A stretch of 64,000 nt of DNA from JAFARE01 sp963777285 (lineage in GTDB: Bacteria; Chloroflexota; Dormibacteria; Aeolococcales; Aeolococcaceae). Every line of letters begins with the position of its first letter. The first letter of the stretch is position 1. Location of the stretch: positions 1,240,001-1,304,000 of the forward strand of contig CAVZPR010000001.1 in the NCBI GenBank assembly GCA_963777285.1, given 5' to 3'. Of this stretch, positions 1 through 7,117 are shown in pieces. A program made the position numbers and the translations under genes. Below the pieces are notes generated by a model, which worked only from the letters and a program-made list of their open reading frames with translations, was not told where the DNA came from and did no database searches.

Positions 1-231
1 ACGGACATGCCGCCGCTGACCGCGGAGATCGCGCGCGAGATCGAGGCAGAGATGCAGTATCCCGGCGTGATCAAGGTCATGGTGATCCGCGAGAGCACGG
101 CGACGGCCACGGCGCCCGCGCAGATCGCGCCGGTCCGCGACACCGGACATGACGGCAACGGCACCGCCGCAAACGGCGACAGCGGCGCGCACGACGGCGC
201 CGCAGCTGCTCCGGACGCGCCCGACGTCTGA
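1..231 (+). CDS. rny: Ribonuclease Y, C-terminal end (partial)
   Basis: The reading frame is open from the first base and ends at a TGA at 229-231. The first 30 or so residues match the conserved C-terminus of RNase Y: an AREIEAEMQYPG stretch followed by IKVMVIRES, the usual last strand of the protein. RNase Y is a membrane-anchored endoribonuclease that starts mRNA decay; its KH and HD domains lie outside the window. After the conserved end there is an extra tail of about 37 residues rich in Ala, Gly and Asp, which most family members lack and which looks disordered. Identification rests on this short tail only. Confidence 0.75.
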   Translation, partial: TDMPPLTAEIAREIEAEMQYPGVIKVMVIRESTATATAPAQIAPVRDTGHDGNGTAANGDSGAHDGAAAAPDAPDV

Positions 232-240
232 CCCGATCCG

Positions 241-1086
241 TCAGGCCTCGCGGAGGAACTCGTGCACCACGCGCGCCGTCTCCTGGGGGCGCTCGTGGAA
301 GAAGAGATGGCCGCAGCCGTCGAACCAGCGGGTGCGCGCGCCGGGTATCAGGGCCGCGAGCAGCCGCGCATTCTCCAGCGGCGTCACCGCATCGACGGTG
401 CCGTGCATCACCAGCGCCGGCGCGCGCACCGCGCGGAGCTGCTCGGTGATGTCCGGTGCGCCCGCCATCGCGGCGAGTTGCGCCGCGAAGACCCGCGCAC
501 GGACCGGGTGCGCTGCTCGCTGGCGCACCTGCGCCTCGATGAAGTCGGGATGCGTGCGCTGAAAGTGCGGCGAGTACAGCACGGTGCACGCGACCCGGTA
601 CGCGTCCTCGGGGGTGCGTGCGCCCTTTCCGAGCAGCGCATCCGTGGCGCGCGGATCGGCCGGCACGGACTTGCGCCCCCCGGGCGCCGTGGCGGCGAGC
701 ACGAGCCTGCGCACCCGCTGTGGATGCGTGACCATGAGCTGCTGCGCCACCGCACCACCCATCGACGCGCCGAGCACGTCGCCCTGCGCGGGCCCGGCGC
801 CCGCCAGCACCGCCTCGGCGTCGTCGGCCAGCATCTGCATCGTCAGCTCGGCGTTCCCCGTGCCCGAGGCGCCGACGCCGCGCGGGTCGAACGTGAGCAC
901 TCGATGGTGCGCCGCCAGATCCGGCACCAGAGGATCGAACACCGATGCGGCGGCCCCGAGCCCGGGGATCAGGAGCAGCGGCGCGGCACCGGCGTCGCCG
1001 TGCTCCCATGCCGCGAGGCGCACCCTGTCGCCGGCACGAACCTCCAGCTCGGTCGCAGCCACGGCGAGCCATCGTAGGACGGGCAT
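241..1086 (-). CDS. Alpha/beta-fold hydrolase
   Basis: This is a single-domain alpha/beta hydrolase of about 280 residues. The catalytic triad is visible: nucleophile Ser in GASMGG, acid Asp in HGTVDAVTP, and His in GCGHLFFHE near the C-terminus. An LLIPGLG oxyanion-region motif precedes them. It resembles the 3-oxoadipate enol-lactonase/haloperoxidase-like branch, but the substrate cannot be read from sequence. The ATG at 1086 overlaps the ATG of the divergent rsmE (CATG at 1084-1087). A GTG at 1062 gives a shorter protein and is a credible alternative, since no good ribosome site precedes the ATG. The fold is certain and the substrate unknown. Confidence 0.85.
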   Translation of the reverse strand: MPVLRWLAVAATELEVRAGDRVRLAAWEHGDAGAAPLLLIPGLGAAASVFDPLVPDLAAHHRVLTFDPRGVGASGTGNAELTMQMLADDAEAVLAGAGPAQGDVLGASMGGAVAQQLMVTHPQRVRRLVLAATAPGGRKSVPADPRATDALLGKGARTPEDAYRVACTVLYSPHFQRTHPDFIEAQVRQRAAHPVRARVFAAQLAAMAGAPDITEQLRAVRAPALVMHGTVDAVTPLENARLLAALIPGARTRWFDGCGHLFFHERPQETARVVHEFLREA

Positions 1087-1842
1087 GCCTCGCTTCTTCG
1101 TCGCCGCTGACCAGGTTGACGGCGGAGCCATCACGCTCAGAGGCGGCGCCGCGCGTCACCTCGCCAGGTCGCTGCGCGCCGCGCGCGGCGACCTCGTCGT
1201 CTTCGTCGAGGACGGTCGCATCGAGCACGGCGCCGCCGTTGACATCGTGGATCGCGAGGCGGACCGCGTCACGGCGAGCATCGTGTGGTCGCGACCGGTC
1301 ACCGGCGAACCCGGCGTGGACGTCCATGTCATTCAAGCCGTCCCCGCGCAGGGGATGGACCTCGCCGTCGAGACGCTCAGCATCGCCGGCGCTGTCGCGA
1401 TCCATCCCGTGACCACGGCCCGCACCGTGCCCAGGCTCGGCGGCGCAGAGGGGCGGCTCGAGCGCTGGCGCGCCATCGCTCGCGAGGCGGCGCAGCTGGC
1501 GGGGCGCGGTCGGGCGGCTGAGGTCTCCGAGCCGTGCCGGCTGGCCGGCGCGCTCGCGGCGCTGCCGCGCGAGTGCCGGATACTCGCGTGCATGCCGTCT
1601 GCCGACGCGCGTCCGCTCGTCGAGGTTGCTCTGCAGCGCGGCCGTCCCGTCGCGCTGGTGATCGGGCCGGAGGGCGGGCTGGAGCGGTCGATGAACAGAC
1701 GCTGAACGCGGCTCGCGCGGAGCGCGTCCACCTGGGGCCGCGCGTGGCCCCAAGCCGCCTCGCCGGGGCAACGGCCGTCACGCTGCTGCTGGCGTGCGCA
1801 GGCGAGCTCGGCGAGCCGCCTGCACCGCCGCCCGGGCCGTGA
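1085..1842 (+). CDS. rsmE: 16S rRNA m3U1498 methyltransferase RsmE (frameshifted)
   Basis: RsmE is a SPOUT-class SAM-dependent enzyme that methylates N3 of U1498 in 16S rRNA. The N-terminal PUA-like part starts MPRFFVAAD, and the SPOUT knot motif VIGPEGGLE lies near 1661-1684. At about 1688-1698 the frame breaks: the first frame stops at 1705, while the expected C-terminal half (LNAARAERVHLGPRV) continues in the preceding frame to a TGA at 1842. One base appears to be missing. The start follows a TAGGA sequence. The gene overlaps mtaB by a GTGA junction, so rsmE-mtaB-HIT form an operon. Confidence 0.85.
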
Positions 1843-3137
1843 CCGCGCCGGTCGACGCGCCGCTGCGCGTGGCGCTCACGTCGCTGGGCTGCAAGGTCAA
1901 CTTCGCCGAGATGGCCGACCTCGCCGGCGCGCTGGCTGCAGGCGGCTGCGACGTCGTGCCCGAGGACGAACCCGCCGACGTGAGGGTGTTGAACTCGTGC
2001 ACCGTGACGCTGCAGGCCGATGCGACCACGCGGCAGCGGCTGGCTCGCCTGCGCCGCCGCGATCCCGACGCGCACATCGTGCTGACGGGGTGCAGCGTGG
2101 ACGCCAATCCGCTGCGCTACCTGACGCCGGCAGTAGCGTCACAGCCCGGGCACGTGGACGCCGTTTTCGCCAATGCCGACAAGAACGCGATCGCCGACCA
2201 CATCCTGACGCTGCCTCGGCACGGCCGGGGACCGCTGCGGCGCGGCGCGCGACCTGCTCTGCGCTCCCGAGCGTTCCTCAAGGTCCAGGACGGCTGCGAC
2301 CACCGCTGCACGTACTGCATCGTGTGGCAGGCGCGCGGCGCGTCGCGTAGCGTGCCCGTCGCGGACGTGCTGCGCCGGGCGCGTGACGCCGCCGACGCCG
2401 GCCACGGCGAGCTCGTCGTCTGCGGCGTGGACCTCGGCTCCTACGGACGCGACATCGGCACGACGCTCGCCGCCCTCCTGCGGCAGCTGCTCGACGCCGT
2501 CGGCGATGGCGCGCGCATCCGCCTCAGCAGCGTGAACGCCAACGACGTGACGCCCGCGCTCATCGAGCTCAACGGGCACCCACGGCTCTGCACACACTGG
2601 CACATGCCGCTGCAGAGCGGCAGCGATGCGGTGCTGCGGGCGATGCACCGCGGATACCGCCGGGCGCAATACCTGCGCGTGGTCGCGGCACTGCGAGCGC
2701 GTGATCCGCACACCGAGTTCACGACGGACGTCATGGTGGGGTTCCCCGGTGAGACCGAGGAGGACCATCGCGACACGCTCCAGCTCATCGACGACGTGTC
2801 CTTCCTCGGCTGCCACGTGTTCCGCTGGTCGCCGCGCCCCGGCACGCCGGCGACGACAATGGAGGCGCGGGTCGACGACGCGACCACGCGACGGCGCAGC
2901 TCCGAGGTGCGCCGGGCGGCCGCGCGCACCGGCGACGCGGCGCGGCATCGCGCCCTGGGACGCCTGCACGAGGTCGTCTGGGACGCAACCGGCGACGACG
3001 GCGCCCGCGGCCTCACCGCCTCCTACCACGAGGTCATCTGCGACGTCGCGCCGCCGCCACGGCCCGGCTCACTGGCCCGTGTGCGCGCCGACCGCATCGA
3101 CGGCGAACGCCTGCGAGCTACGCTGCTCGAGCCATGA
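1839..3137 (+). CDS. mtaB: tRNA (N6-threonylcarbamoyladenosine(37)-C2)-methylthiotransferase MtaB
   Basis: This is a radical-SAM methylthiotransferase that converts t6A37 to ms2t6A37 in ANN-decoding tRNAs. The N-terminal UPF0004 domain carries three cluster-binding Cys (LTSLGCK, NSCTVT, TGCSVD). The radical-SAM site is GCDHRCTYC, with the CxxxCxxC spacing. The ARGASRSVP stretch and a short C-terminal TRAM-like segment follow. GTG at 1839 is chosen because it overlaps the rsmE stop and sits just before the conserved LRVALTSLGCKVN. The upstream ATG at 1794 would add 15 arginine-rich residues lying inside rsmE. It ends in an ATGA overlap with the HIT gene. Confidence 0.92.
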   Translation: MTAPVDAPLRVALTSLGCKVNFAEMADLAGALAAGGCDVVPEDEPADVRVLNSCTVTLQADATTRQRLARLRRRDPDAHIVLTGCSVDANPLRYLTPAVASQPGHVDAVFANADKNAIADHILTLPRHGRGPLRRGARPALRSRAFLKVQDGCDHRCTYCIVWQARGASRSVPVADVLRRARDAADAGHGELVVCGVDLGSYGRDIGTTLAALLRQLLDAVGDGARIRLSSVNANDVTPALIELNGHPRLCTHWHMPLQSGSDAVLRAMHRGYRRAQYLRVVAALRARDPHTEFTTDVMVGFPGETEEDHRDTLQLIDDVSFLGCHVFRWSPRPGTPATTMEARVDDATTRRRSSEVRRAAARTGDAARHRALGRLHEVVWDATGDDGARGLTASYHEVICDVAPPPRPGSLARVRADRIDGERLRATLLEP

Positions 3138-3478
3138 GCGACTGCCTGTTCTGCAAGATCATCGCCCACGAGATTCCGGCCACCTTCGTGCTCGAAGATG
3201 CGGACGTGGTCGCCATCCGCGACATCAATCCGCAGGCGCCGACGCACGTGCTCGTGATGCCGCGGGAGCACATCGCGTCAGCGGACGTCCTCACGGACGC
3301 GCACGCCGACCTGTGGACGCGCATCCTGCGATCCGCGCAGCGGATCGCCCGCGACGAGGGCATCACGGGTGCCGGCTACCGCCTCGTCGCAAACGTCGGG
3401 CGCGCCGGTGGCCAGACGGTCGACCACCTGCACCTGCACGTGCTCGGCGGGCGCCAGATGACCTGGCCGCCCGGCTGA
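3134..3478 (+). CDS. HIT family protein (HINT/PKCI-like)
   Basis: This is a 114-residue histidine-triad nucleotide-binding protein. The active-site motif HLHLHVLGG is near the C-terminus, and the N-terminal DCLFCKII is typical of the HINT subfamily. These enzymes hydrolyse purine nucleoside phosphoramidates; the physiological substrate in bacteria is usually unknown. The ATG overlaps the mtaB stop, making this the third gene of the rsmE operon. The last residues after the triad (GRQMTWPPG) match the normal HINT end, so the protein is complete. Confidence 0.92.
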   Translation: MSDCLFCKIIAHEIPATFVLEDADVVAIRDINPQAPTHVLVMPREHIASADVLTDAHADLWTRILRSAQRIARDEGITGAGYRLVANVGRAGGQTVDHLHLHVLGGRQMTWPPG

Positions 3479-3495
3479 CCCAGGCGGAACGGAAG

Positions 3496-3626
3496 GAGCC
3501 GGCAGCCACACACCGGAGCGAGACCATCTCGGAGCCGCGGCGGTCCCCGCGGCGAGAGCTGAGGGGCGAGGACGCCGAAGGCGTCCCGACCCCGTGTCTC
3601 GCGAAGCGTGTGTGGCTTGCCGGCTC
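3496..3626. other. Strongly structured 131-nt intergenic element
   Basis: Between the convergent HIT and hsp20 genes there is a nested palindromic element. Outer arms 3496-3513 and 3608-3626 pair over 18-19 bp with one bulge. Inner arms 3518-3524 and 3596-3602 pair over 7 bp. Inside are two hairpins: CCGCGG/CCGCGG (3535-3540 with 3547-3552, extended by CTCG/CGAG) and GACGCC-GAA-GGCGTC (3571-3585, extended by GGGG/CCCC). It would fold as a multibranched RNA from either strand. No core of SRP RNA, RNase P or tmRNA was recognised and there is no clear U-tract. It could be a bidirectional terminator, a MITE-like repeat or an ncRNA. Confidence 0.5.
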
Positions 3627-3660
3627 TGTTTGGTTCTGCGTCAGGGCTGAGCCCGGCGGC

Positions 3661-4146
3661 TCAGCTCGTCTGGTGCTCGATGACGCGCGGCTGCTCCGAG
3701 GTGGGCGTACCGCCGGTCACCGGGATGCGCTTCGGTTGCGCCTTCTGCGCCCGCGGCACCGTGATGCGGAGCACGCCGTTGTCGAACGCCGCGCGGATCT
3801 CCTCGGCGCGCACCTCGGCCGGCAGACCGACCTGGCGGAACACCGAGCTGAGGCGGCGCTCACGACGCACGTACGAGCCGTGCTTCTCCTCCTTCTCGGA
3901 CTTGCGCTCGCCCTTGATGGTGAGCACGCCGTCGTCGAAGGTCACCTCCACGTCCTCGGGCTTGAAGCCCGGCACCGACGCCTCGATGAGGAATGCCTCG
4001 TCGTTCTGACGGATGTCCACGGGCAGGTTCATGTACTCGCTGCCGCCGTTGCGCTGCGTCTCCGGCGCCATCGACTGGAACAGCTGGTCCACCTGATTGT
4101 GCAGATCGAACAGATCGTTCCAGGGGGTCCATCGCACGATCGCCAT
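3661..4146 (-). CDS. Hsp20/alpha-crystallin small heat-shock protein
   Basis: This is a 161-residue ATP-independent holdase that binds unfolding proteins and hands them to DnaK/DnaJ. The alpha-crystallin domain spans about residues 40-140, with VPGFKPEDVEV, the GVLTIKGER strand and the conserved A-x-x-x-NGVL motif (AAFDNGVLRITVP). The N-terminus MAIVRWTPWNDLF is typical of class A bacterial Hsp20. The start is preceded by a strong AAGGAGG site 7 nt upstream. It is the last gene of the minus-strand chaperone block, separated from dnaJ by 111 nt that could hold its own promoter. Confidence 0.93.
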   Translation of the reverse strand: MAIVRWTPWNDLFDLHNQVDQLFQSMAPETQRNGGSEYMNLPVDIRQNDEAFLIEASVPGFKPEDVEVTFDDGVLTIKGERKSEKEEKHGSYVRRERRLSSVFRQVGLPAEVRAEEIRAAFDNGVLRITVPRAQKAQPKRIPVTGGTPTSEQPRVIEHQTS

Positions 4147-4153
4147 ATGCCAA

Positions 4154-4195
4154 CCTCCTTGGTCTACAAGGCTTTTGAGCCGCTTCTGCCGCGGC
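4154..4195 (-). promoter_or_regulatory. Paired hairpins in the hsp20 leader, one covering the ribosome site
   Basis: In the mRNA sense, a CCUUG-UAGAC-CAAGG hairpin (4157-4171) uses the first bases of the AAGGAGG Shine-Dalgarno sequence (4154-4160) as its 3' arm. A second hairpin, GCCGC-GGCAGAA-GCGGC (4179-4195), lies just upstream. Masking of the ribosome site by a weak stem is the layout of RNA thermometers, which are common before small heat-shock genes. The pairing is seen in sequence; the thermosensor role is inference. Confidence 0.35.
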
Positions 4196-4257
4196 CCTCC
4201 GCCATCTGTGTACCAAGCAGGGCGGCGCGGCTAAACATCGCGCCGGACCGCTGCGCG

Positions 4258-5376
4258 TCAGCCGCGGAAGGCGTCCCGCAGCGAGTCGAAGAAGCCGCGC
4301 TTCACGTCGGCGGGACGGCCTTCACGGCCGCCCAGCTGCTCGTATACGGCGCGCTCCTGGTGCGTCAGGTGCTGCGGCACGACCACGCGCACCACGCAGA
4401 TCTGGTCACCGCGCCGCCCGCTGCGCACGTGCGGAACCCCGAGGCCGTGCATCTTGATCTGCTTGCCCGGCTGCGACCCCGGCGGCAGCTCCACGGTGCG
4501 CTCCCCGTCGACGGTGGGCACGGCGATCGTGTCGCCGAGGACGGCCTGGGGCACCGTGACCGGCAGCTCGTACACGATGTCCTGCCCGCTGCGGATCAGC
4601 TGCGGGTGCGGCCGGACGCGAAAGCCGATGTAGAGATCGCCGGCGGGGCCGCCGCGGGGCCCGACCTCGCCCTCGCCGCCGAGCCGCAGCGTGACGTCCT
4701 CGTCGACGCCGGCGGGGATGGTCACCTCCACGCTGCGGCGCGTCTCGACGCGCCCCTGCCCGCGACAGCGGGGGCACGGGTCGCTGACCACGCGTCCCTC
4801 GCCGCGGCAGGTGGGGCAGGTCGTGACGTTGGTCATCTGCCCGAAGACCGACTGCATGGTGCGCCGGATCTGCCCGGCGCCCTGACAGGTGGGGCACTGC
4901 GTGGCCTGCGTGCCGGGGCGCGCGCCGCTGCCACCGCACTCGGTGCACTGACCCGCGCGGGGCACCTCGATGGTGCGCTTGCCGCCGAACACCGCTTCCT
5001 CGAAGGCGATGTCGATGTTCATGCGCAGGTCGTCGCCGCGCACCGGCCCGCTGCGGCCACGCCGGCGTCCGCCGGCGCCGCCGAAGAACATGTCGAAGAG
5101 GTCGAATGCGGAGTCGAAGGAGAACGTCCCGAAGTCCGGCGGCACGCCGTCCGCGGCGTGGCCGTAGGCGTCGTATCGCTGCCGCTTGCCGGGATCGCTG
5201 AGGATGGAGTACGCCTCGCCGATCTCCTTGAAGCGCTCCTCCGCCTGCTTGTCGCCGTTGTTGCGGTCGGGGTGGTATTGCATCGCGAGCTTGCGATACG
5301 CGCGCTTCAGCTCCTCCTGGGTGCAGGCGCGGCTGACGCCGAGCACCTCGTAGTAGTCGCGCTTCGTGGTGGCCAT
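4258..5376 (-). CDS. dnaJ: Chaperone protein DnaJ
   Basis: This is a full-length type I DnaJ (372 aa), the co-chaperone that delivers substrates to DnaK and stimulates its ATPase. The J domain is at residues 1-72 with the HPD motif (YHPDRNNGD). A Gly/Phe-rich linker with FDLFDMFFGG follows. The zinc region has four CxxCxGxG-type repeats (CTECGGSG, CPTCQGAG, CPTCRGEG, CPRCRGQG), then the C-terminal substrate-binding domains. It begins 1 nt after the grpE stop, so translation is probably coupled. dnaK is not in this cluster. Confidence 0.95.
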   Translation of the reverse strand: MATTKRDYYEVLGVSRACTQEELKRAYRKLAMQYHPDRNNGDKQAEERFKEIGEAYSILSDPGKRQRYDAYGHAADGVPPDFGTFSFDSAFDLFDMFFGGAGGRRRGRSGPVRGDDLRMNIDIAFEEAVFGGKRTIEVPRAGQCTECGGSGARPGTQATQCPTCQGAGQIRRTMQSVFGQMTNVTTCPTCRGEGRVVSDPCPRCRGQGRVETRRSVEVTIPAGVDEDVTLRLGGEGEVGPRGGPAGDLYIGFRVRPHPQLIRSGQDIVYELPVTVPQAVLGDTIAVPTVDGERTVELPPGSQPGKQIKMHGLGVPHVRSGRRGDQICVVRVVVPQHLTHQERAVYEQLGGREGRPADVKRGFFDSLRDAFRG

Positions 5377-5377
5377 C

Positions 5378-5965
5378 TCAGCCCGCCGTCGCTGGGCTGC
5401 GCGGGTGCGCCACGCGCACCACCGCGGGGCGGAGCAGCTTGTCGTGCAGGCGGTAGCCGGGCACGAGCTCGTCGATCACGGTGTCGTCGTCGACGTCGTC
5501 GGACTCGACGCCGCCGATCGCCTCGTGCTGCGCGGGGTCGAACCGCTCTCCAACCGCGGCCACCCGCGTGACGCCGAGGCGCTCCAGCGCTGCCTCGAAC
5601 TCGCGCACCACGAGATGGAGGCCGTTGACGAAGAAGTCCTCCGCACCGCCCTCGGGCGCGTGCTCCACCGCGCGACGCAGGTTGTCGAGCACGGGCAGCA
5701 TGGTGCGCACCGCCTCCTCGCTGGCGAACCGGGAGCTGTCCGCCAGCTCCTGGGCCTTGCGCCGCTTGAAGTTCTCGAAGTCGGCCGCGAGCCGCAGGTA
5801 GCGGTCCTCAGCGGCCGCGAGGGCCTCTTTCGTCGCCTCCAGCGCTGCATCCACGTCCGGGCCTGCCGGCGCCTGTTCGGCGTCTGCGGCGGATGCGGGG
5901 CTGGGGACGGCGTGCTGCGACGCCGCGCGCTGGGTGCGGTGCGGTCGCTCGGGGTTCGGGCTCAT
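5378..5965 (-). CDS. grpE: Nucleotide exchange factor GrpE
   Basis: GrpE (195 aa) releases ADP from DnaK. A long N-terminal helix (ALAAAEDRYLRLAADFENFKRR in outline) carries the conserved DFENFKRR segment. MLPVLDNLRRAVEHA and the beta-domain (ERFDPAQHEAIGG, VPGYRLHDKLLRPAVV) complete the family signature. The first 35 residues are low-complexity. It lies 24 nt downstream of hrcA and immediately before dnaJ, and is probably under CIRCE control with hrcA. Confidence 0.94.
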   Translation of the reverse strand: MSPNPERPHRTQRAASQHAVPSPASAADAEQAPAGPDVDAALEATKEALAAAEDRYLRLAADFENFKRRKAQELADSSRFASEEAVRTMLPVLDNLRRAVEHAPEGGAEDFFVNGLHLVVREFEAALERLGVTRVAAVGERFDPAQHEAIGGVESDDVDDDTVIDELVPGYRLHDKLLRPAVVRVAHPRSPATAG

Positions 5966-5989
5966 ACCGTGATCACCATTCCCATTCGC

Positions 5990-7018
5990 TCAGCTGAGTA
6001 CGCGTCCCAGCGCGCGGCCGACGCGCTGGGCGACGTATCGCACCCGCGGGCCCACCTGGCCGTAGGGCATGCGCGTGGGGCCCAGCACACCGATCGTGCC
6101 ACGGCGCTCGCCGCCCGCGCGGTACGTGGTCAGCACCAGGCTGCAGCGGCTCAGCTCGACCAGCCCGTTCTCGCGCCCGATCATGATCTGCACGCCGCGG
6201 TCGATCTGCAGCTGCGCGATGAGCGCGGCCAGCGTGCGCTCCTCCTCCACCACGGCGATCACCTGCTGCAGCAGGTCGACGTCGACGAACTCCGGCTGGC
6301 GCAGCAGGTTGCGCACGCCGTCGTGGACCACGAGCGTGTCCTGCTGCGCGTCGACCGAGCCCATGAAGGAGACGATGTCGGCGAGCACCGTCTCGCGCAG
6401 CCCCTCGCCGGAGCCGCCAAGCCGTCCGATGGCGTCGGCGTCGAGCCCCGCAAGCTCGGTGTTCAGCGTGGTCGCCAGGGCGCTCAGGGCCTCCTGCTCG
6501 GCGGGCTCCGCGATGCTGAGGGGATGCTGCCGCACCAGGTTGCCCTCGAGCACGAGCACCAGCAGCGCATGTCCCGGGTCCAGCGACACCAGGTCGAGGT
6601 GCTTGACCCGGGAGCCGAGGGCGCGCGGACCGGTCACCAGGCTCACCGCATCCGTCACCACGGCCAGCGCGGTCGCCGCCACTTCGAGGATCTCCTCGAG
6701 GCCGGACGGCATGCTGGCGAAGAAGGGCTCCATCTGGCGGCGGACCGAGGCGGGCACCTCCTCGTCCTCCATGAGGAAGTCGACGTAGTAGCGGTACCCC
6801 AGGTCCGACGGCACGCGCCCGGCTGAGGTGTGCGGCTGGATCAGGTAGCCGACCTCGCTGAGCATGGCCAGCTCGTTGCGGATCGTGGCCGAGGACCATG
6901 TGGCCAGGTGGAGGGCGAGCGCCTGCGATCCGACCGGCACGCCCGTACGCGTGTAGTCGGCCACCACGGCCTTGAGGATCTGCTGCTTGCGGGCGTCGAG
7001 CGGGACTGGATGGTCCAC
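5990..7018 (-). CDS. hrcA: Heat-inducible transcription repressor HrcA
   Basis: HrcA represses heat-shock operons by binding CIRCE; its folding depends on GroEL. The N-terminal winged helix includes LDARKQQILKAVVADYTRTG and PVGSQAL, followed by SSATIRNELAMLSEVGYL. The family domain follows, to about 342 residues. GTG at 7018 is chosen: it has GGGAG just upstream and gives the usual N-terminus. Extending to 7063 would run into the CIRCE element. A perfect CIRCE lies 39 nt upstream (7057-7083), indicating autoregulation of hrcA-grpE-dnaJ. Confidence 0.94.
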   Translation of the reverse strand: MDHPVPLDARKQQILKAVVADYTRTGVPVGSQALALHLATWSSATIRNELAMLSEVGYLIQPHTSAGRVPSDLGYRYYVDFLMEDEEVPASVRRQMEPFFASMPSGLEEILEVAATALAVVTDAVSLVTGPRALGSRVKHLDLVSLDPGHALLVLVLEGNLVRQHPLSIAEPAEQEALSALATTLNTELAGLDADAIGRLGGSGEGLRETVLADIVSFMGSVDAQQDTLVVHDGVRNLLRQPEFVDVDLLQQVIAVVEEERTLAALIAQLQIDRGVQIMIGRENGLVELSRCSLVLTTYRAGGERRGTIGVLGPTRMPYGQVGPRVRYVAQRVGRALGRVLS

Positions 7019-7056
7019 GGTGCTCCCTGGCGCCGGCCGGACGCGCGCGCCGGCCC

Positions 7057-7083
7057 TTAGCACTCTGGGTGAATGAGTGCTAA
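7057..7083. promoter_or_regulatory. CIRCE operator (HrcA binding site)
   Basis: The site is a perfect inverted repeat TTAGCACTC (7057-7065), a 9-nt spacer, and GAGTGCTAA (7075-7083). This is the exact CIRCE consensus, located 39 nt upstream of the hrcA start. It implies HrcA-mediated repression of the hrcA-grpE-dnaJ operon. Confidence 0.97.
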
Positions 7084-7117
7084 GAGCGTAGCATGCGGCC
7101 GCGCGGCTGAATTGGGC

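Noticed and set aside
3496..3626. SRP RNA, tmRNA or RNase P RNA for the structured intergenic element
   Set aside because: The conserved core sequences of those RNAs are absent and the size and fold do not fit.
2626..5571. A very long plus-strand open frame (981 codons) antisense to hsp20 and dnaJ
   Set aside because: It is a high-GC shadow frame: its composition is Arg/Ala/Pro-rich and it runs antisense to genes with full family motifs.
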